Assembly: GCA_003402705.1 (NCBI GenBank)
Contig: QQNF01000028.1
Span: 1 to 45,505, forward strand
Origin: Verrucomicrobiota bacterium
GTDB lineage: Bacteria > Verrucomicrobiota > Verrucomicrobiia > Verrucomicrobiales > V1-33
Direction: 5' to 3'
DNA length: 45,505 nucleotides
Shown: in pieces, positions 25,724 to 36,693 of the stretch
How the letters are laid out: each line of letters opens with the position of its first letter
Numbering within the stretch: position 1 is the stretch's first letter
Position numbers and translations under genes: made by a program
The notes under the pieces: generated by a model
What the model was told of the DNA's origin: nothing
Seen by the model: the letters and a program-made list of their open reading frames with translations, nothing else
Database searches by the model: none

Positions 25724-27919
25724 TTACCAGTCCTTCGCAGGACGAACCTCGCGACCCGCTTCCATCCGCGGCCGCACATTCTTGTCCTCATCGGACAACT
25801 GCTTCAATTGATCCATCGCCTCGCTCCGGCTGTACCCGGTCGCACTGTTCACCGCATCGTCCTCCGAATCCGCCTCGCCTTCGCCGGGCTCCCCTTCCTT
25901 CCCTCCCGGCTGCTGCCCGCCACTCTGCGTCCCAATGTTGCCGTCGCGCTCCGCATTCGTCTCTTCCCGCGCCTTCTCCGCCTCTCCATCCTTCTCCTCA
26001 CCTTCCTTCCCGCCTCCTTTGCCCTCGTCCCCTTCCTCTTCACCACCAGCTCCCTCCCCCTCTTCCTCACCATTCTCCCCGGACTCGCCATCCTTCTGGT
26101 CACCCCCTTCATTCTTCTCCCCATTCTTGCCCTTCCCCTGATTCTGCCCCTCGCCCTCACCCTCCCCCTCGCCTTGCCCTTCCCCCTTGCCCTGACTCTT
26201 CCCCTTCCCCTTACCTTTCCCCTTGTTCTTGCCCTCCTGCTGACCCTGACCCTGACCCTGCTGCTGCGCCATCTGGTCCCGCTTCTCCTTCAGCTTCTTG
26301 ATCAGCTCCGCCACCGCATCGTGATTCTTCCGCGCCGCCGCATTGTCGCTGTTCAGCACTAGCGTTTCCTGAAAATGCTCCAGCGAATTCTCCAGCCGCC
26401 GGATCAACCCATCCATGTACTTCAGCGTCGGCTTCTTCACCCGCTTGTCCTGCACCTTCGCCTGCTCAAAAACCGTATTCGCTAGGTTGTAATGCCCGTT
26501 CTCCCGCAGCCTCACATCGTCCGCCGCCAGCACCGACCCGAACGCATCCATCGCCGCATCAAAATCCCCTGCCTTGAACGCCGCCGTCCCCCGCGCAAAC
26601 TGCAACTGCTCCGGCGTGTTCACCGCCGCACGGTTCGTCCCCAGAAACCGGTCCGCAATCACCCCGAACCCGCGCTCCGCCGCTCCCGCATCCGCAGGAG
26701 CCGCATCGCCACTCTGCTCGAGCAACCGCTCGAAGTTATACTGCGCATTCGCAAAATCCCCCTCGCGGTAAAACTTCCACGGATCCCCCACCACCGGCTC
26801 CGCCGCCGCCCGCCCACCCTTGTCTCCCTCCGCCGCTCCCACCGGCATCACCAATCCCGCACCCGCCACCAGCAGCAGCAAACCCGCCACCGCCGGACTC
26901 GCCAGCACCGCCGGAGCCCGATGCCTCGCCACTATCCCCAGCAGATACGCCGTCACCAGACACCCTAACCCCCCAGCCAGCGGCCACTGATACCGATCAA
27001 CTGCCTTCTTTGTCGTTTTTCCTTTCATGGCGGATCTCTGGAGTTTCTGCAGAATCAATTCGAGCCGGGAATCATTCACCCCTTTGCTGTCCAGCGGCAG
27101 ATACAACCCTCCCGTCAGGGTCGCCAGCTTCATCAGCACATCACGCTGCAACCGCGTGAACACAATCTTCCCATTCCGATCCCGGAAATACCCTCCCTGC
27201 GCCTCCGGATCAGGAACCACTCCCCCCGCCTGCGTCCCCACCGCCACACACACCAGCGCCACCCGCGCATCCCGCGCACGCTTCGCCGCCGCTATCGCCT
27301 CCCCTTCCAGTTCCTCCCCATCCGAAAACAGAATCAGCACCTGCTGCCCTGACAAATCCGACTTCCCGAACGTCTCCACCGCCTTGTCGATCGCTCGCGC
27401 CAGATTCGACCCGCCCCGCGGAATGATCTCCGTGTCCATGCTGTCAATGCTCTCCACCAGCGCATCCGTGTCCGGCGTGATCGGCGCATACATGAACGCA
27501 CTCCCCGCAAACGGCATCAACCCAATCCGGTCACCCCTCAGCTTCTTCACCAGATCCTGCGCCGCCAGCTTCGCCCGCGTCAGCCGGTCCGGCTGCAGAT
27601 CGTTCGCCAGCATGCTCTTCGACGTATCAATCCCAATGATCAGGCTTCTCCCGGATCCGCCCGACTCCTCCTCCGTATACCCCCACTGCGGCCGCGCCAG
27701 CGCCGCAATCATCAACCCGATCCCCAGCAGCTCAAAACCAAACACAAACCACGACCTCCCGCGCCCGTGCCACGACACCAACCGCTCCAGCAGCCTCGGA
27801 GCCGCCATCCGCGTCACCGCCTGCGTCGCCCTCCCATCCGCAACCCACCGCAGCACCGTGAATAGCGGAAGCAGAAGCAGCAACCAGAGCGCCGCAGGCT
27901 GGGCAAAGGAAAAATTCAC
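25724..27919 (-). CDS. BatB-BatC fusion: VWA domain, TPR and charged tail
   Basis: About 731 residues from GTG 27919, 8 bases after the batA stop. The annotated-looking ATG 27997 lies inside batA and adds a non-homologous leader. The N-terminus has two membrane helices. A VWA domain follows, with the MIDAS motif DTSKS (98-102), KLRGDRIGLMPFAGSAFMYA and LILFSDGEELEG. Another helix pair leads to a periplasmic TPR region (FARGTAAFKAGDFDAAMDAF, then ENGHYNLANTVFEQAK), which in Bacteroides is a separate protein, BatC. Residues about 543-670 are almost only G, K, E and Q, and are likely disordered. The tail ends DQLKQLSDEDKNVRPRMEAG. Confidence 0.88.
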   Translation of the reverse strand: MNFSFAQPAALWLLLLLPLFTVLRWVADGRATQAVTRMAAPRLLERLVSWHGRGRSWFVFGFELLGIGLMIAALARPQWGYTEEESGGSGRSLIIGIDTSKSMLANDLQPDRLTRAKLAAQDLVKKLRGDRIGLMPFAGSAFMYAPITPDTDALVESIDSMDTEIIPRGGSNLARAIDKAVETFGKSDLSGQQVLILFSDGEELEGEAIAAAKRARDARVALVCVAVGTQAGGVVPDPEAQGGYFRDRNGKIVFTRLQRDVLMKLATLTGGLYLPLDSKGVNDSRLELILQKLQRSAMKGKTTKKAVDRYQWPLAGGLGCLVTAYLLGIVARHRAPAVLASPAVAGLLLLVAGAGLVMPVGAAEGDKGGRAAAEPVVGDPWKFYREGDFANAQYNFERLLEQSGDAAPADAGAAERGFGVIADRFLGTNRAAVNTPEQLQFARGTAAFKAGDFDAAMDAFGSVLAADDVRLRENGHYNLANTVFEQAKVQDKRVKKPTLKYMDGLIRRLENSLEHFQETLVLNSDNAAARKNHDAVAELIKKLKEKRDQMAQQQGQGQGQQEGKNKGKGKGKGKSQGKGEGQGEGEGEGEGQNQGKGKNGEKNEGGDQKDGESGENGEEEGEGAGGEEEGDEGKGGGKEGEEKDGEAEKAREETNAERDGNIGTQSGGQQPGGKEGEPGEGEADSEDDAVNSATGYSRSEAMDQLKQLSDEDKNVRPRMEAGREVRPAKDW

Positions 27920-27927
27920 AGCAGGCG

Positions 27928-28941
27928 TCAGGGATAGCGTCTCAAGATCGTCTGGCGCGCCAGCAGGCCAAGTCCGGCCACACCAACCGCACTCCACAGC
28001 GGATACATGAACAATTCATCAATCAGCGTGCTCCGGCGCACATTCAGCTTCGTCTTCTCCAACCGGTCAATCTCCTTGAAAATCGACTCCATCGCATTCG
28101 CATCCCGCGCCTGATAGAACTTCCCGTTCGTCACCCGCGCCACTTCCTTCAGCGTCTCCTCGTCAAACTCCTGCCGCACCCCCACATGCATCCCGTCAGG
28201 CGTCGGCACCGGCACCTGATGATAACCATCCGTCCCGATCGCGATCGCATAAATCTTGATCCCCAGCGTCGCCGCCAGCTTCGCCGCTTCCCGCGGCCCG
28301 ATCTTCCCCGAATTGTTCGCTCCGTCCGTCACCAGAATGATGATCTTGCTCCGCGACTCACGATTCGTCAGCCGCTTCGACGCCGTCGCCAGCGCACTCC
28401 CGATCGCCGTCCCCATGTCCCCCGTCTGGTTGAACCAGATCTTGTCCAGCGTCTCCTCCAGCCAGTTCTTGTCCAGCGTCAGCGGCGACGCCAGATACGG
28501 CCGCCCGGAAAACACCACAAACCCCACCCGGTCACTCGGCCGCTTCCGGATGAAATCCCGCGTCACTTTCTTCGCTACCGTCAATCGGTCCACCTTCTCG
28601 TTCCCCACCCGCATGTCCTGAATCGACATCGATAGCGACAAATCCAGCGCCATGAAAATCTCCACGCCGCTCTCCTCGATCTTCTCCTCCGTCCGCAGCT
28701 TCTGCGGCCGCGCCATCCCCGCAATCCCCAGCGCCATCGCCCCAACCGTCAGAAACACCCCCAGCGCCATCAGCGCCGACCGCGTCTTCCTCCCCGCCCC
28801 GCGCAGCAGATGCAGCGACGAAAACTGCAGCGCCGACTGACGCCCCGCCGCCCCCCGCAGCAGCAAAAGCAACGGCAGCAGCAGCAGCAGCCAGAACCAC
28901 CCAGGCTCCGCAAATCGGAAATTGTCAGGCAACAGGCGCAT
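27928..28941 (-). CDS. batA: BatA, VWA-domain membrane protein
   Basis: 337 residues. Two N-terminal membrane helices flank FSSLHLLRGAGRKTRSAL, as usual in BatA. The VWA domain carries a complete MIDAS: DLSLS (100-104), the threonine in TGDMGTAIGSALATA, and aspartate in IIILVTDGANNSG. A C-terminal helix (WSAVGVAGLGLLA) closes the protein. The start overlaps the end of the DUF4381 gene by 17 bases, pointing to coupled expression. Metal-binding VWA proteins of this kind form envelope complexes with the other Bat proteins. Confidence 0.93.
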   Translation of the reverse strand: MRLLPDNFRFAEPGWFWLLLLLPLLLLLRGAAGRQSALQFSSLHLLRGAGRKTRSALMALGVFLTVGAMALGIAGMARPQKLRTEEKIEESGVEIFMALDLSLSMSIQDMRVGNEKVDRLTVAKKVTRDFIRKRPSDRVGFVVFSGRPYLASPLTLDKNWLEETLDKIWFNQTGDMGTAIGSALATASKRLTNRESRSKIIILVTDGANNSGKIGPREAAKLAATLGIKIYAIAIGTDGYHQVPVPTPDGMHVGVRQEFDEETLKEVARVTNGKFYQARDANAMESIFKEIDRLEKTKLNVRRSTLIDELFMYPLWSAVGVAGLGLLARQTILRRYP

Positions 28942-29509
28942 GTGGGATCGGCGGCACCGCCGCCTGTGTGGTGTTCAAACTCGCCGGCGTCACCGGCTCA
29001 GGCAATGGTGCCGACTGCGATGCCTCCACCGCCGCCACCGCCGCCGCAATCAACGCCGCCCGCTCCTCCGCCCCCGCCCCGTACTTCACCCGGTCACACG
29101 CCGCCAGCACTCCCTCAAATACCGCTACCGCAGGCAACGGCGGCGGCACCCGCCTCCGGACCCGACCCATCAGCTCCGGCGTCGTCGCATACCGCGCCAT
29201 CACCCCAGTGCTCCGGTCCAGATAATGCCGGATAATCTCCGACACTTCCTCCGCCACTACCAATCCATCCGCGTTCTCCCTGCCACCCAGTTCCTCCAGC
29301 CGCCGCAACGCCTCCCGCGCCGCCTCCGGCGGCAACCCCGGCACCGCCAAACGCCGCCCCACCGCCCGAATCCACATCCAACCCAGAACCACCACCAGCG
29401 CCGCCAGCACGCCCGCCAGCACCCACCACCACAACGCCGCACTCGTCCCCCCCGCCGCCCCAGGCGCGACAGGCTCGACAATCGTTTCCAGCTCCGGAAA
29501 TGGAATCAT
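28925..29509 (-). CDS. DUF4381 family protein
   Basis: 194 residues. A short N-terminal part (IPFPELETIVEPV) precedes one membrane helix (ALWWWVLAGVLAALVVVLGW). The cytoplasmic portion has ALRRLEELGG, then EEVSEIIRHYLDRSTGV and ARYATTPEL, typical of DUF4381 proteins encoded beside batA. It is the first gene of the Bat group here. The MoxR ATPase and DUF58 genes that usually come first are not upstream. About 220 non-coding bases precede it, ending in the terminator of the oxidoreductase gene. Confidence 0.8.
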   Translation of the reverse strand: MIPFPELETIVEPVAPGAAGGTSAALWWWVLAGVLAALVVVLGWMWIRAVGRRLAVPGLPPEAAREALRRLEELGGRENADGLVVAEEVSEIIRHYLDRSTGVMARYATTPELMGRVRRRVPPPLPAVAVFEGVLAACDRVKYGAGAEERAALIAAAVAAVEASQSAPLPEPVTPASLNTTQAAVPPIPHAPVA

Positions 29510-29663
29510 GCTTCTTTCAAACTCAGTGCGGCCGCCACCTTAGGGGCGGTTTTCCCAAATGCAAAACGTCTGCCGCCTTTTTCCCGGTCGGAAATGCGTC
29601 GCCCAACTCCCGTTCTGTCTCCCCTTCTCCTGCCACCACCCATCCCCAACCGAAAACACCCGA

Positions 29664-29710
29664 AAACAAAAAGACCGCCCCGCCGCAGTCTCGCTGCCAG
29701 CAGGGCGGTC
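29664..29710 (-). terminator. Rho-independent terminator of the Gfo/Idh/MocA gene
   Basis: A perfect 8-bp stem (GACCGCCC 29673-29680 with GGGCGGTC 29703-29710) is followed on the minus strand by TTTTTGTTTT. It begins 18 bases past the stop codon and separates this gene from the Bat group. Confidence 0.9.
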
Positions 29711-29728
29711 ACACTTACAACTCGCCGC

Positions 29729-31078
29729 TCAGGCGTACGACCCAGCCTTCGACGGATCACACTGCCCAGGCACCGGCACTGGATAGTTCCCATCCTTGTC
29801 CGGATTCACCGTCGCAGGCGCATCAAACGCCAGGTTCGCAGGCATCTCACTGTTGTTCCACGCCAGCGCTTCATCCCACTTGATCATCTTCCCGCTGTAC
29901 GTCGCATAACGACCCAGAATCGACGTGAACGTGCTCTCCGCCCCATAATAGGCGTTGTTCAACGGCTTGTTGTCACGGATCGCCGCATACAACTCGTTGT
30001 GCTCGTTCTGATACGGATTCCCGTCGCTGTCCTGCTGGCGGTAACGCCAGATCGTCTTCCCGGCCCGGTCCTTGATCGTCGCCCCACCACCGCCGTCAAT
30101 GTACAGCGTGCCCTTCGATCCAATGATGATCTCGCTCACCGCATTCCAGCAGTTCGGCTGGTGTCGGCACTGGCTGTTCATGATCACTCCGTTCGGATAC
30201 GTGTACTCCACATAATGGTGGTCGAAGATCTGCGTCTCCTTCGGATTGTTCCGCACCGCACGCCCACCAAGCCCCTGCGCACTCACAGGATGCCCGTCCA
30301 TGAACCAGTTGATCACGTCAATGTTGTGAATGTGCTGCTCGTTGATGTGGTCCCCGCACAGCCAGATGAAGTGATACCAGTTCTTCACCTGATACTGAAT
30401 CTCCTTCCACTCCGGCTTCCGGTCCACTTTCCAGATCCCCGCATTGTTCCAGTAACACTGCGCCGCAATGATCTCACCAATCATCCCCTCCTTCACCTTC
30501 TCCTTCGCCGCACGGTAATTCGCCTGATACCGCCGCTGCAATCCCACCACCACCTTCAGGTTCTTCTGCTCCGCCACCTTCGCATTCTCAAGCACCATCC
30601 GGATCCCCGGCGAATCCACACCCACAGGCTTCTCCATGAAGACATGCTTCCCTGCCTCCACCGCCGCCTTGAACATCATCGGCCGGAACCCCGGAGGCGT
30701 CGTCAGCAGCACCACATCCGCATGCTGCAGCACTTCCTTGAACGACTCCAATCCCAGCGCCTTCCGGCTGTCAGGAACATCCACACGGTTCCCGAACTTC
30801 GCCTGCAGGCTCGACAAGGTCGGCTCCATCCGCTCCGCAAACGCATCCGCCATCGCCACCAGCCGCGTCCCGCTGCTCGTCAGCGCCTGCTCCGCAGCAC
30901 CACCCCCACGCCCGCCACAGCCCACCAGCGCAAGCTTCAGTTCATCGCTCCCTGCCACCTGCGCACAGGCTTCGATCGGGAGATTGATAGCGGCCGCCGC
31001 AGCAGCGGCCCCGCCCATGAATTGACGGCGGGAAGCTGCCGGCTTCTCCGCAGTCTGTGGTGTCTTCGGGTTTTGCAT
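29729..31078 (-). CDS. Gfo/Idh/MocA family oxidoreductase, Tat-exported
   Basis: About 449 residues from ATG 31078; an upstream in-frame extension to 31231 is not supported. A twin-arginine signal (SRRQFMGGAAAAAAAINLP) sends the folded protein across the membrane. The NAD(P)-binding Rossmann fold begins with LALVGCGGRGGGAAEQAL. The family motif EKPVGVD lies at about residue 145 and is followed by a C-terminal domain of the Gfo/Idh/MocA type. The length and the Tat signal resemble the many exported oxidoreductases of Planctomycetes and Verrucomicrobia. These are thought to act on sugars or sugar derivatives, but the substrate here is unknown. Confidence 0.92.
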   Translation of the reverse strand: MQNPKTPQTAEKPAASRRQFMGGAAAAAAAINLPIEACAQVAGSDELKLALVGCGGRGGGAAEQALTSSGTRLVAMADAFAERMEPTLSSLQAKFGNRVDVPDSRKALGLESFKEVLQHADVVLLTTPPGFRPMMFKAAVEAGKHVFMEKPVGVDSPGIRMVLENAKVAEQKNLKVVVGLQRRYQANYRAAKEKVKEGMIGEIIAAQCYWNNAGIWKVDRKPEWKEIQYQVKNWYHFIWLCGDHINEQHIHNIDVINWFMDGHPVSAQGLGGRAVRNNPKETQIFDHHYVEYTYPNGVIMNSQCRHQPNCWNAVSEIIIGSKGTLYIDGGGGATIKDRAGKTIWRYRQQDSDGNPYQNEHNELYAAIRDNKPLNNAYYGAESTFTSILGRYATYSGKMIKWDEALAWNNSEMPANLAFDAPATVNPDKDGNYPVPVPGQCDPSKAGSYA

Positions 31079-31238
31079 GATTGTAAGATGTGTTGATACG
31101 GCCCCTTCAGGCACGCCGGGGGGCACCTTCAAGAGAACGCTCCCGTTGTGCAGGGTCTTGCGCCCCGCGGAAAGACATTTTTCACCCGCATCGCAGGGAC
31201 TCCCTCCCCTTCCCAACCCCCAACCTCTCACAAAACCC

Positions 31239-31652
31239 TCAATGCCGCTCCGCAGACAGCCGCAACCTCCGGTCCAACTCCTCGTCAGGATCCGTCACCC
31301 CAGGCTTCGGCCGCCGCGATGGCTCCACCAGCTTGATCTTCCCAAACCGCACATACCCAATCCCCAGCTTCTCCGACCTCACCCGCGCCCACCCGTCCAT
31401 CGCATTCGCCGACAGCAACTGCACCACGTGCCCTCCCATCAGATACTTCTCCGGCAGCACATCCGTAAACTTCGGCACATCATAAAAAAACCCATTCACC
31501 CCGCCCTTCAGCTTGTAAAACGCCCCCGGCACCGCCAGCGACCGCTCGTCCGCCAGCGCCGCAATCTCAGGCGGCTGCCACGGCTTCGCCGACTTGCACC
31601 CCACCCCGCCCACCACCACCACCATCACAATCATTCGGAAACTAGAGAACAT
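31239..31652 (-). CDS. SH3-like lipoprotein, hypothetical
   Basis: About 137 residues from ATG 31652. The N-terminus is a lipoprotein signal ending in VGGVGC, with the cysteine as the expected lipidation site. The middle (HVVQLLSANAMDGWARVRSE, then LGIGYVRFGKIKLVEPS) has the strand pattern of a bacterial SH3 domain. The charged C-terminus (DPDEELDRRLRLSAERH) may be helical. An in-frame extension to 31805 precedes the signal and overlaps the divergent hydrolase. It lies 160 bases upstream of the oxidoreductase, so a shared transcript is possible but not shown. No specific function is claimed. Confidence 0.75.
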   Translation of the reverse strand: MFSSFRMIVMVVVVGGVGCKSAKPWQPPEIAALADERSLAVPGAFYKLKGGVNGFFYDVPKFTDVLPEKYLMGGHVVQLLSANAMDGWARVRSEKLGIGYVRFGKIKLVEPSRRPKPGVTDPDEELDRRLRLSAERH

Positions 31653-31799
31653 CCCCACCCTTTCCCGCACCTCCAACCCCTTGTCAACCACCCCACCAGC
31701 TCCACACACCCACTCTGCGGGACGATCCATGGTTGCATCCACGCCACTCCATCCATACTGCGCGCCCTGAACTCCCCGCGGCCCCCCTGCCGCTCTCTC

Positions 31800-32696
31800 A
31801 TGCACGAACTGGTCTTCTCAACGCGCACTACCCTCCCAAGCCGCACGCCCGACGTCCTCGACCGCAACAAGGCTCTCCTCGACACGGCCGAAGGGTACGT
31901 CTACAAATCCGCCGACGGCAACGACCTCGGCGCTTACGTCTTCCGCCCGGAAGGTTCCCCGCCCCCCTCCGGCTGGCCCTCCGCTCTCTTCTTCTTCAGC
32001 AGCACATGGGACACCGGCCTCCTCAGCCAGTTCGCTCCCCACGCCCTCTACCTCGCCAGCCGCGGCATGGTCGGCGTCCTCATCGACTACCGCGTCGCCT
32101 CCCGCCATCCCGGCGCCTCCCCACTCGACGCCATGCAGGACGCCCGCTCCGCCATCCGCTGGGCCCGCGAACACGCCGCCGAACTCAAGTTCGACCCCTC
32201 CCGCATCGTCGGCATCGGCGGCAGCGCCGGTGCCCACGCCATCCTCTCCGCCGCCATGCTCCGCCGCTTCCTCGAAGCCGATGGCGAAAACACCGCCGTC
32301 CCCTGCGCCCCAAACGCCCTCATCCTCTTCAGCCCAGTCACCGACACCTCCCGCAACTCAGGCGCCGGCTTCGACCGCTTCCCTGACAAATCCGCCGCCC
32401 GCCACGCCGACCTCATCGCCGCCGTCCGCAGCCGCCTCCCACCCATGCTCATCTTCCATGGCACCGCCGACCGCGTCGTCCCCTTCGCCAACAGCAGAAA
32501 ATTCCGCCGCCGCAACTGGTGGCACCGCAACCTCTGCCGCCTCCGCCCCTTCGAAGGCAAAGGCCACGGCTTCTTCAACTTCAATGTCAGTGTCCGCGTC
32601 TACGAACTGACCCTCTCGGAAATCGACGCCTTCCTCGTCGAACTCGGCTTCCTCCCCACCAACCCCGACGACAACGGAGTCCCCCGCCTCGGCTAA
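31800..32696 (+). CDS. Alpha/beta hydrolase (esterase-like)
   Basis: 298 residues from ATG 31800. The open frame extends upstream to 31077, but that part is the shadow of minus-strand genes. The catalytic triad can be read: Ser142 in VGIGGSAGAH, Asp224 in FHGTADRVVPF and His256 in GKGHGFF. The layout (ALFFFSSTW in place of the usual HGGG oxyanion loop, then LYLASRGMVGVLIDYR) is that of the BD-FAE/esterase-lipase branch. No signal peptide is seen, so it is cytoplasmic. The HAD gene starts 12 bases downstream and is surely co-transcribed. The substrate is unknown; deacetylation of a sugar is one possibility. Confidence 0.88.
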   Translation: MHELVFSTRTTLPSRTPDVLDRNKALLDTAEGYVYKSADGNDLGAYVFRPEGSPPPSGWPSALFFFSSTWDTGLLSQFAPHALYLASRGMVGVLIDYRVASRHPGASPLDAMQDARSAIRWAREHAAELKFDPSRIVGIGGSAGAHAILSAAMLRRFLEADGENTAVPCAPNALILFSPVTDTSRNSGAGFDRFPDKSAARHADLIAAVRSRLPPMLIFHGTADRVVPFANSRKFRRRNWWHRNLCRLRPFEGKGHGFFNFNVSVRVYELTLSEIDAFLVELGFLPTNPDDNGVPRLG

Positions 32697-32708
32697 CCCC
32701 ACACCACC

Positions 32709-33536
32709 ATGGACTTCAGCCGCCCCTTCACCGACTCCCCAACGGCCGCTCTCCTCTGCTTCGACTTCGACGGCACTCTCGTCGACAAGCCGTCCGACCC
32801 ATACGACATCGCACAACTCGAATCCCGCCTCACCCACCTCCGCCGCCGCGGCGCAGCATGGGGCATCAATACCGGCCGCTCCCTCCTCCACACGCTCGAG
32901 GGCCTTCGCGAACACGGCTTCCAGTCCATCCCGGACTTCATCATCGCCCGCGAATCCGAAATCTACCACCGCACCGCAGAACGCCGCTGGGGCCCCCTCG
33001 GTGACTGGAATCTCCGCTGCCTCGATGTCCACAGACACTTCTACAAATCCCACGCCAAGTTCTTCAAACTCCTCCGCCGCCACCTCGCCTCGGACCTCAA
33101 AGGCGCTCGCTTCATCGAAGACCACTCCGAACCAGCAGGCATCGTCACCAACGACGAACCTCTCATGGAACGCGTCGTCCACTGGATCGAAGCCCACCGC
33201 ACCGCATGGCCAGACCTCTCCTACCACCGCAACAGCATCTGGCTCCGCTTCACCCACCGCAACTACAACAAGGGCTCCGCTCTCCTCGAAGTCCGCAGAC
33301 TCGCCGGCGTCGGCCCCGAATTCACCTTCGTCGCCGGCGACAATCACAACGACTTCCCCATGCTCCACACCGAAGTCGCCCACGGCATCGCCTGCCCAGC
33401 CAACGCCATCCCCGAAATCTCTTCCCACGTCGCCAGCCTCGGCGGCTACGTCGCCACCCTCTCCGCCACCAAAGGCATCACCGCCGCCCTCGAACACTTC
33501 TTCTACCAGGATCCCTCCGATTGGGCCGGCGCCTGA
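32709..33536 (+). CDS. HAD family hydrolase (Cof/sucrose-phosphatase type)
   Basis: 275 residues. HAD motif I is CFDFDGTLVD, with nucleophile Asp19 and acid/base Asp21. Motif II is NTGRS, motif III the lysine in YNKGSALLEVRRLAG, and motif IV GDNHNDFPML. The large cap between motifs II and III, with IIARESEIYHR, places it in the Cof or sucrose-phosphatase-like branch, which often acts on sugar phosphates. It is cytoplasmic. It shares an operon with the hydrolase just upstream and uses the same C-ending codons. Confidence 0.9.
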   Translation: MDFSRPFTDSPTAALLCFDFDGTLVDKPSDPYDIAQLESRLTHLRRRGAAWGINTGRSLLHTLEGLREHGFQSIPDFIIARESEIYHRTAERRWGPLGDWNLRCLDVHRHFYKSHAKFFKLLRRHLASDLKGARFIEDHSEPAGIVTNDEPLMERVVHWIEAHRTAWPDLSYHRNSIWLRFTHRNYNKGSALLEVRRLAGVGPEFTFVAGDNHNDFPMLHTEVAHGIACPANAIPEISSHVASLGGYVATLSATKGITAALEHFFYQDPSDWAGA

Positions 33537-33580
33537 TCCACACCCCTAGCCAAACCCAGACACCCCCGCAAATCCCATCA

Positions 33581-33645
33581 GCGTTGCTCCACTCACTCCC
33601 GACCTGTGTCCCAACGGAACATCACACACCAGCCCAGAGCAACGC
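33581..33645. repeat. 9-bp inverted repeat between convergent genes
   Basis: GCGTTGCTC (33581-33589) and GAGCAACGC (33637-33645) are perfect complements with a 47-base loop. The element lies in the 137-base gap between the convergent HAD gene and atpC. No U-run follows on either strand, so it is not a standard intrinsic terminator, but it could form a transcript-end structure for either operon. Confidence 0.4.
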
Positions 33646-33673
33646 CCCAGGCTCACCACCCACTCCCGCGAAC

Positions 33674-34087
33674 TCAGATCGTCCGGCGCTTCCGCTTCAG
33701 CTTCAGCTGAACAATGCTGTTCAGAATCGAAGCCTCCGTCGCCGCCACTTCCTCGGACGTCAGATCTCCAGCCCCCTTCAATCGCTCCTGCGCCCGGGCC
33801 AACGCCGCTTCCACCACGCCCTCGTCAATCTTCTCAGCACCAATCGCCATGTCCGTCAGCACGTTCACATGGTTGCCTGTGATCTCCACAAACCCGGACC
33901 CCACCGCCAATTCGTGCGTGTGTCCTTCCCTCGTATAACGCAATTCCCCGGGCTCCAGCGTCGATACCAGATTCGCGTGAGACGCCAACACTCCCATCTC
34001 CCCTAACGCACCCGGGAGCACGACACCGGAGACGTCGTCCGCAAATGCCTTGCCTTCAGGTGTCACGATTTCAAGACGGAATGCCAT
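33674..34087 (-). CDS. atpC: ATP synthase F1 epsilon subunit
   Basis: 137 residues from ATG 34087; the frame continues upstream to 34132 without similarity. The N-terminal beta domain (FRLEIVTPEGKAFADDVSGV, then LPGALGEMGVLASHANL) and the helical C-terminal domain (VEAALARAQERLKGAGDLTS) are standard. It is the last gene of the atp operon, 96 bases after atpD. Epsilon belongs to the central stalk and can inhibit ATP hydrolysis. Confidence 0.95.
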   Translation of the reverse strand: MAFRLEIVTPEGKAFADDVSGVVLPGALGEMGVLASHANLVSTLEPGELRYTREGHTHELAVGSGFVEITGNHVNVLTDMAIGAEKIDEGVVEAALARAQERLKGAGDLTSEEVAATEASILNSIVQLKLKRKRRTI

Positions 34088-34183
34088 GGTATTGATCGGT
34101 ATGTGGTTTCCGGAAAGCCCTCGGCACCGCACCCCGGATTCTCATCCCGGAACACCCGCCGCAACTCCCCGCTTCGTTCACCC

Positions 34184-36588
<2,405 letters not shown>

Positions 36589-36693
36589 GGTTCAAAGGAG
36601 TGTTCAGTTTTCGGTTTTCAGTTCCCGGAACCCAGCGCTTCCAGCCCCTCGGCTTTCCACTCCAGATCCCAAGCGTCCCGCGACCTTCCATCA

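Noticed and set aside
29527..29553. Hairpin followed by TTTT on the plus strand
   Set aside because: No plus-strand gene ends here. On the minus strand it lies in the DUF4381 leader without a T-run, so it is not called.
28922..31096. Very long plus-strand open frame (724 codons) rich in R, H and P
   Set aside because: It is antisense to DUF4381, the terminator and the Gfo/Idh/MocA gene, and has the arginine/proline-rich make-up of a shadow frame. The skewed base composition produces many such frames.
32358..33497. Minus-strand frame of 379 codons opposite the hydrolase and HAD genes
   Set aside because: Composed of valine, glycine, alanine and acidic residues as the complement of the HAD gene; HAD motifs I-IV prove the plus-strand reading.
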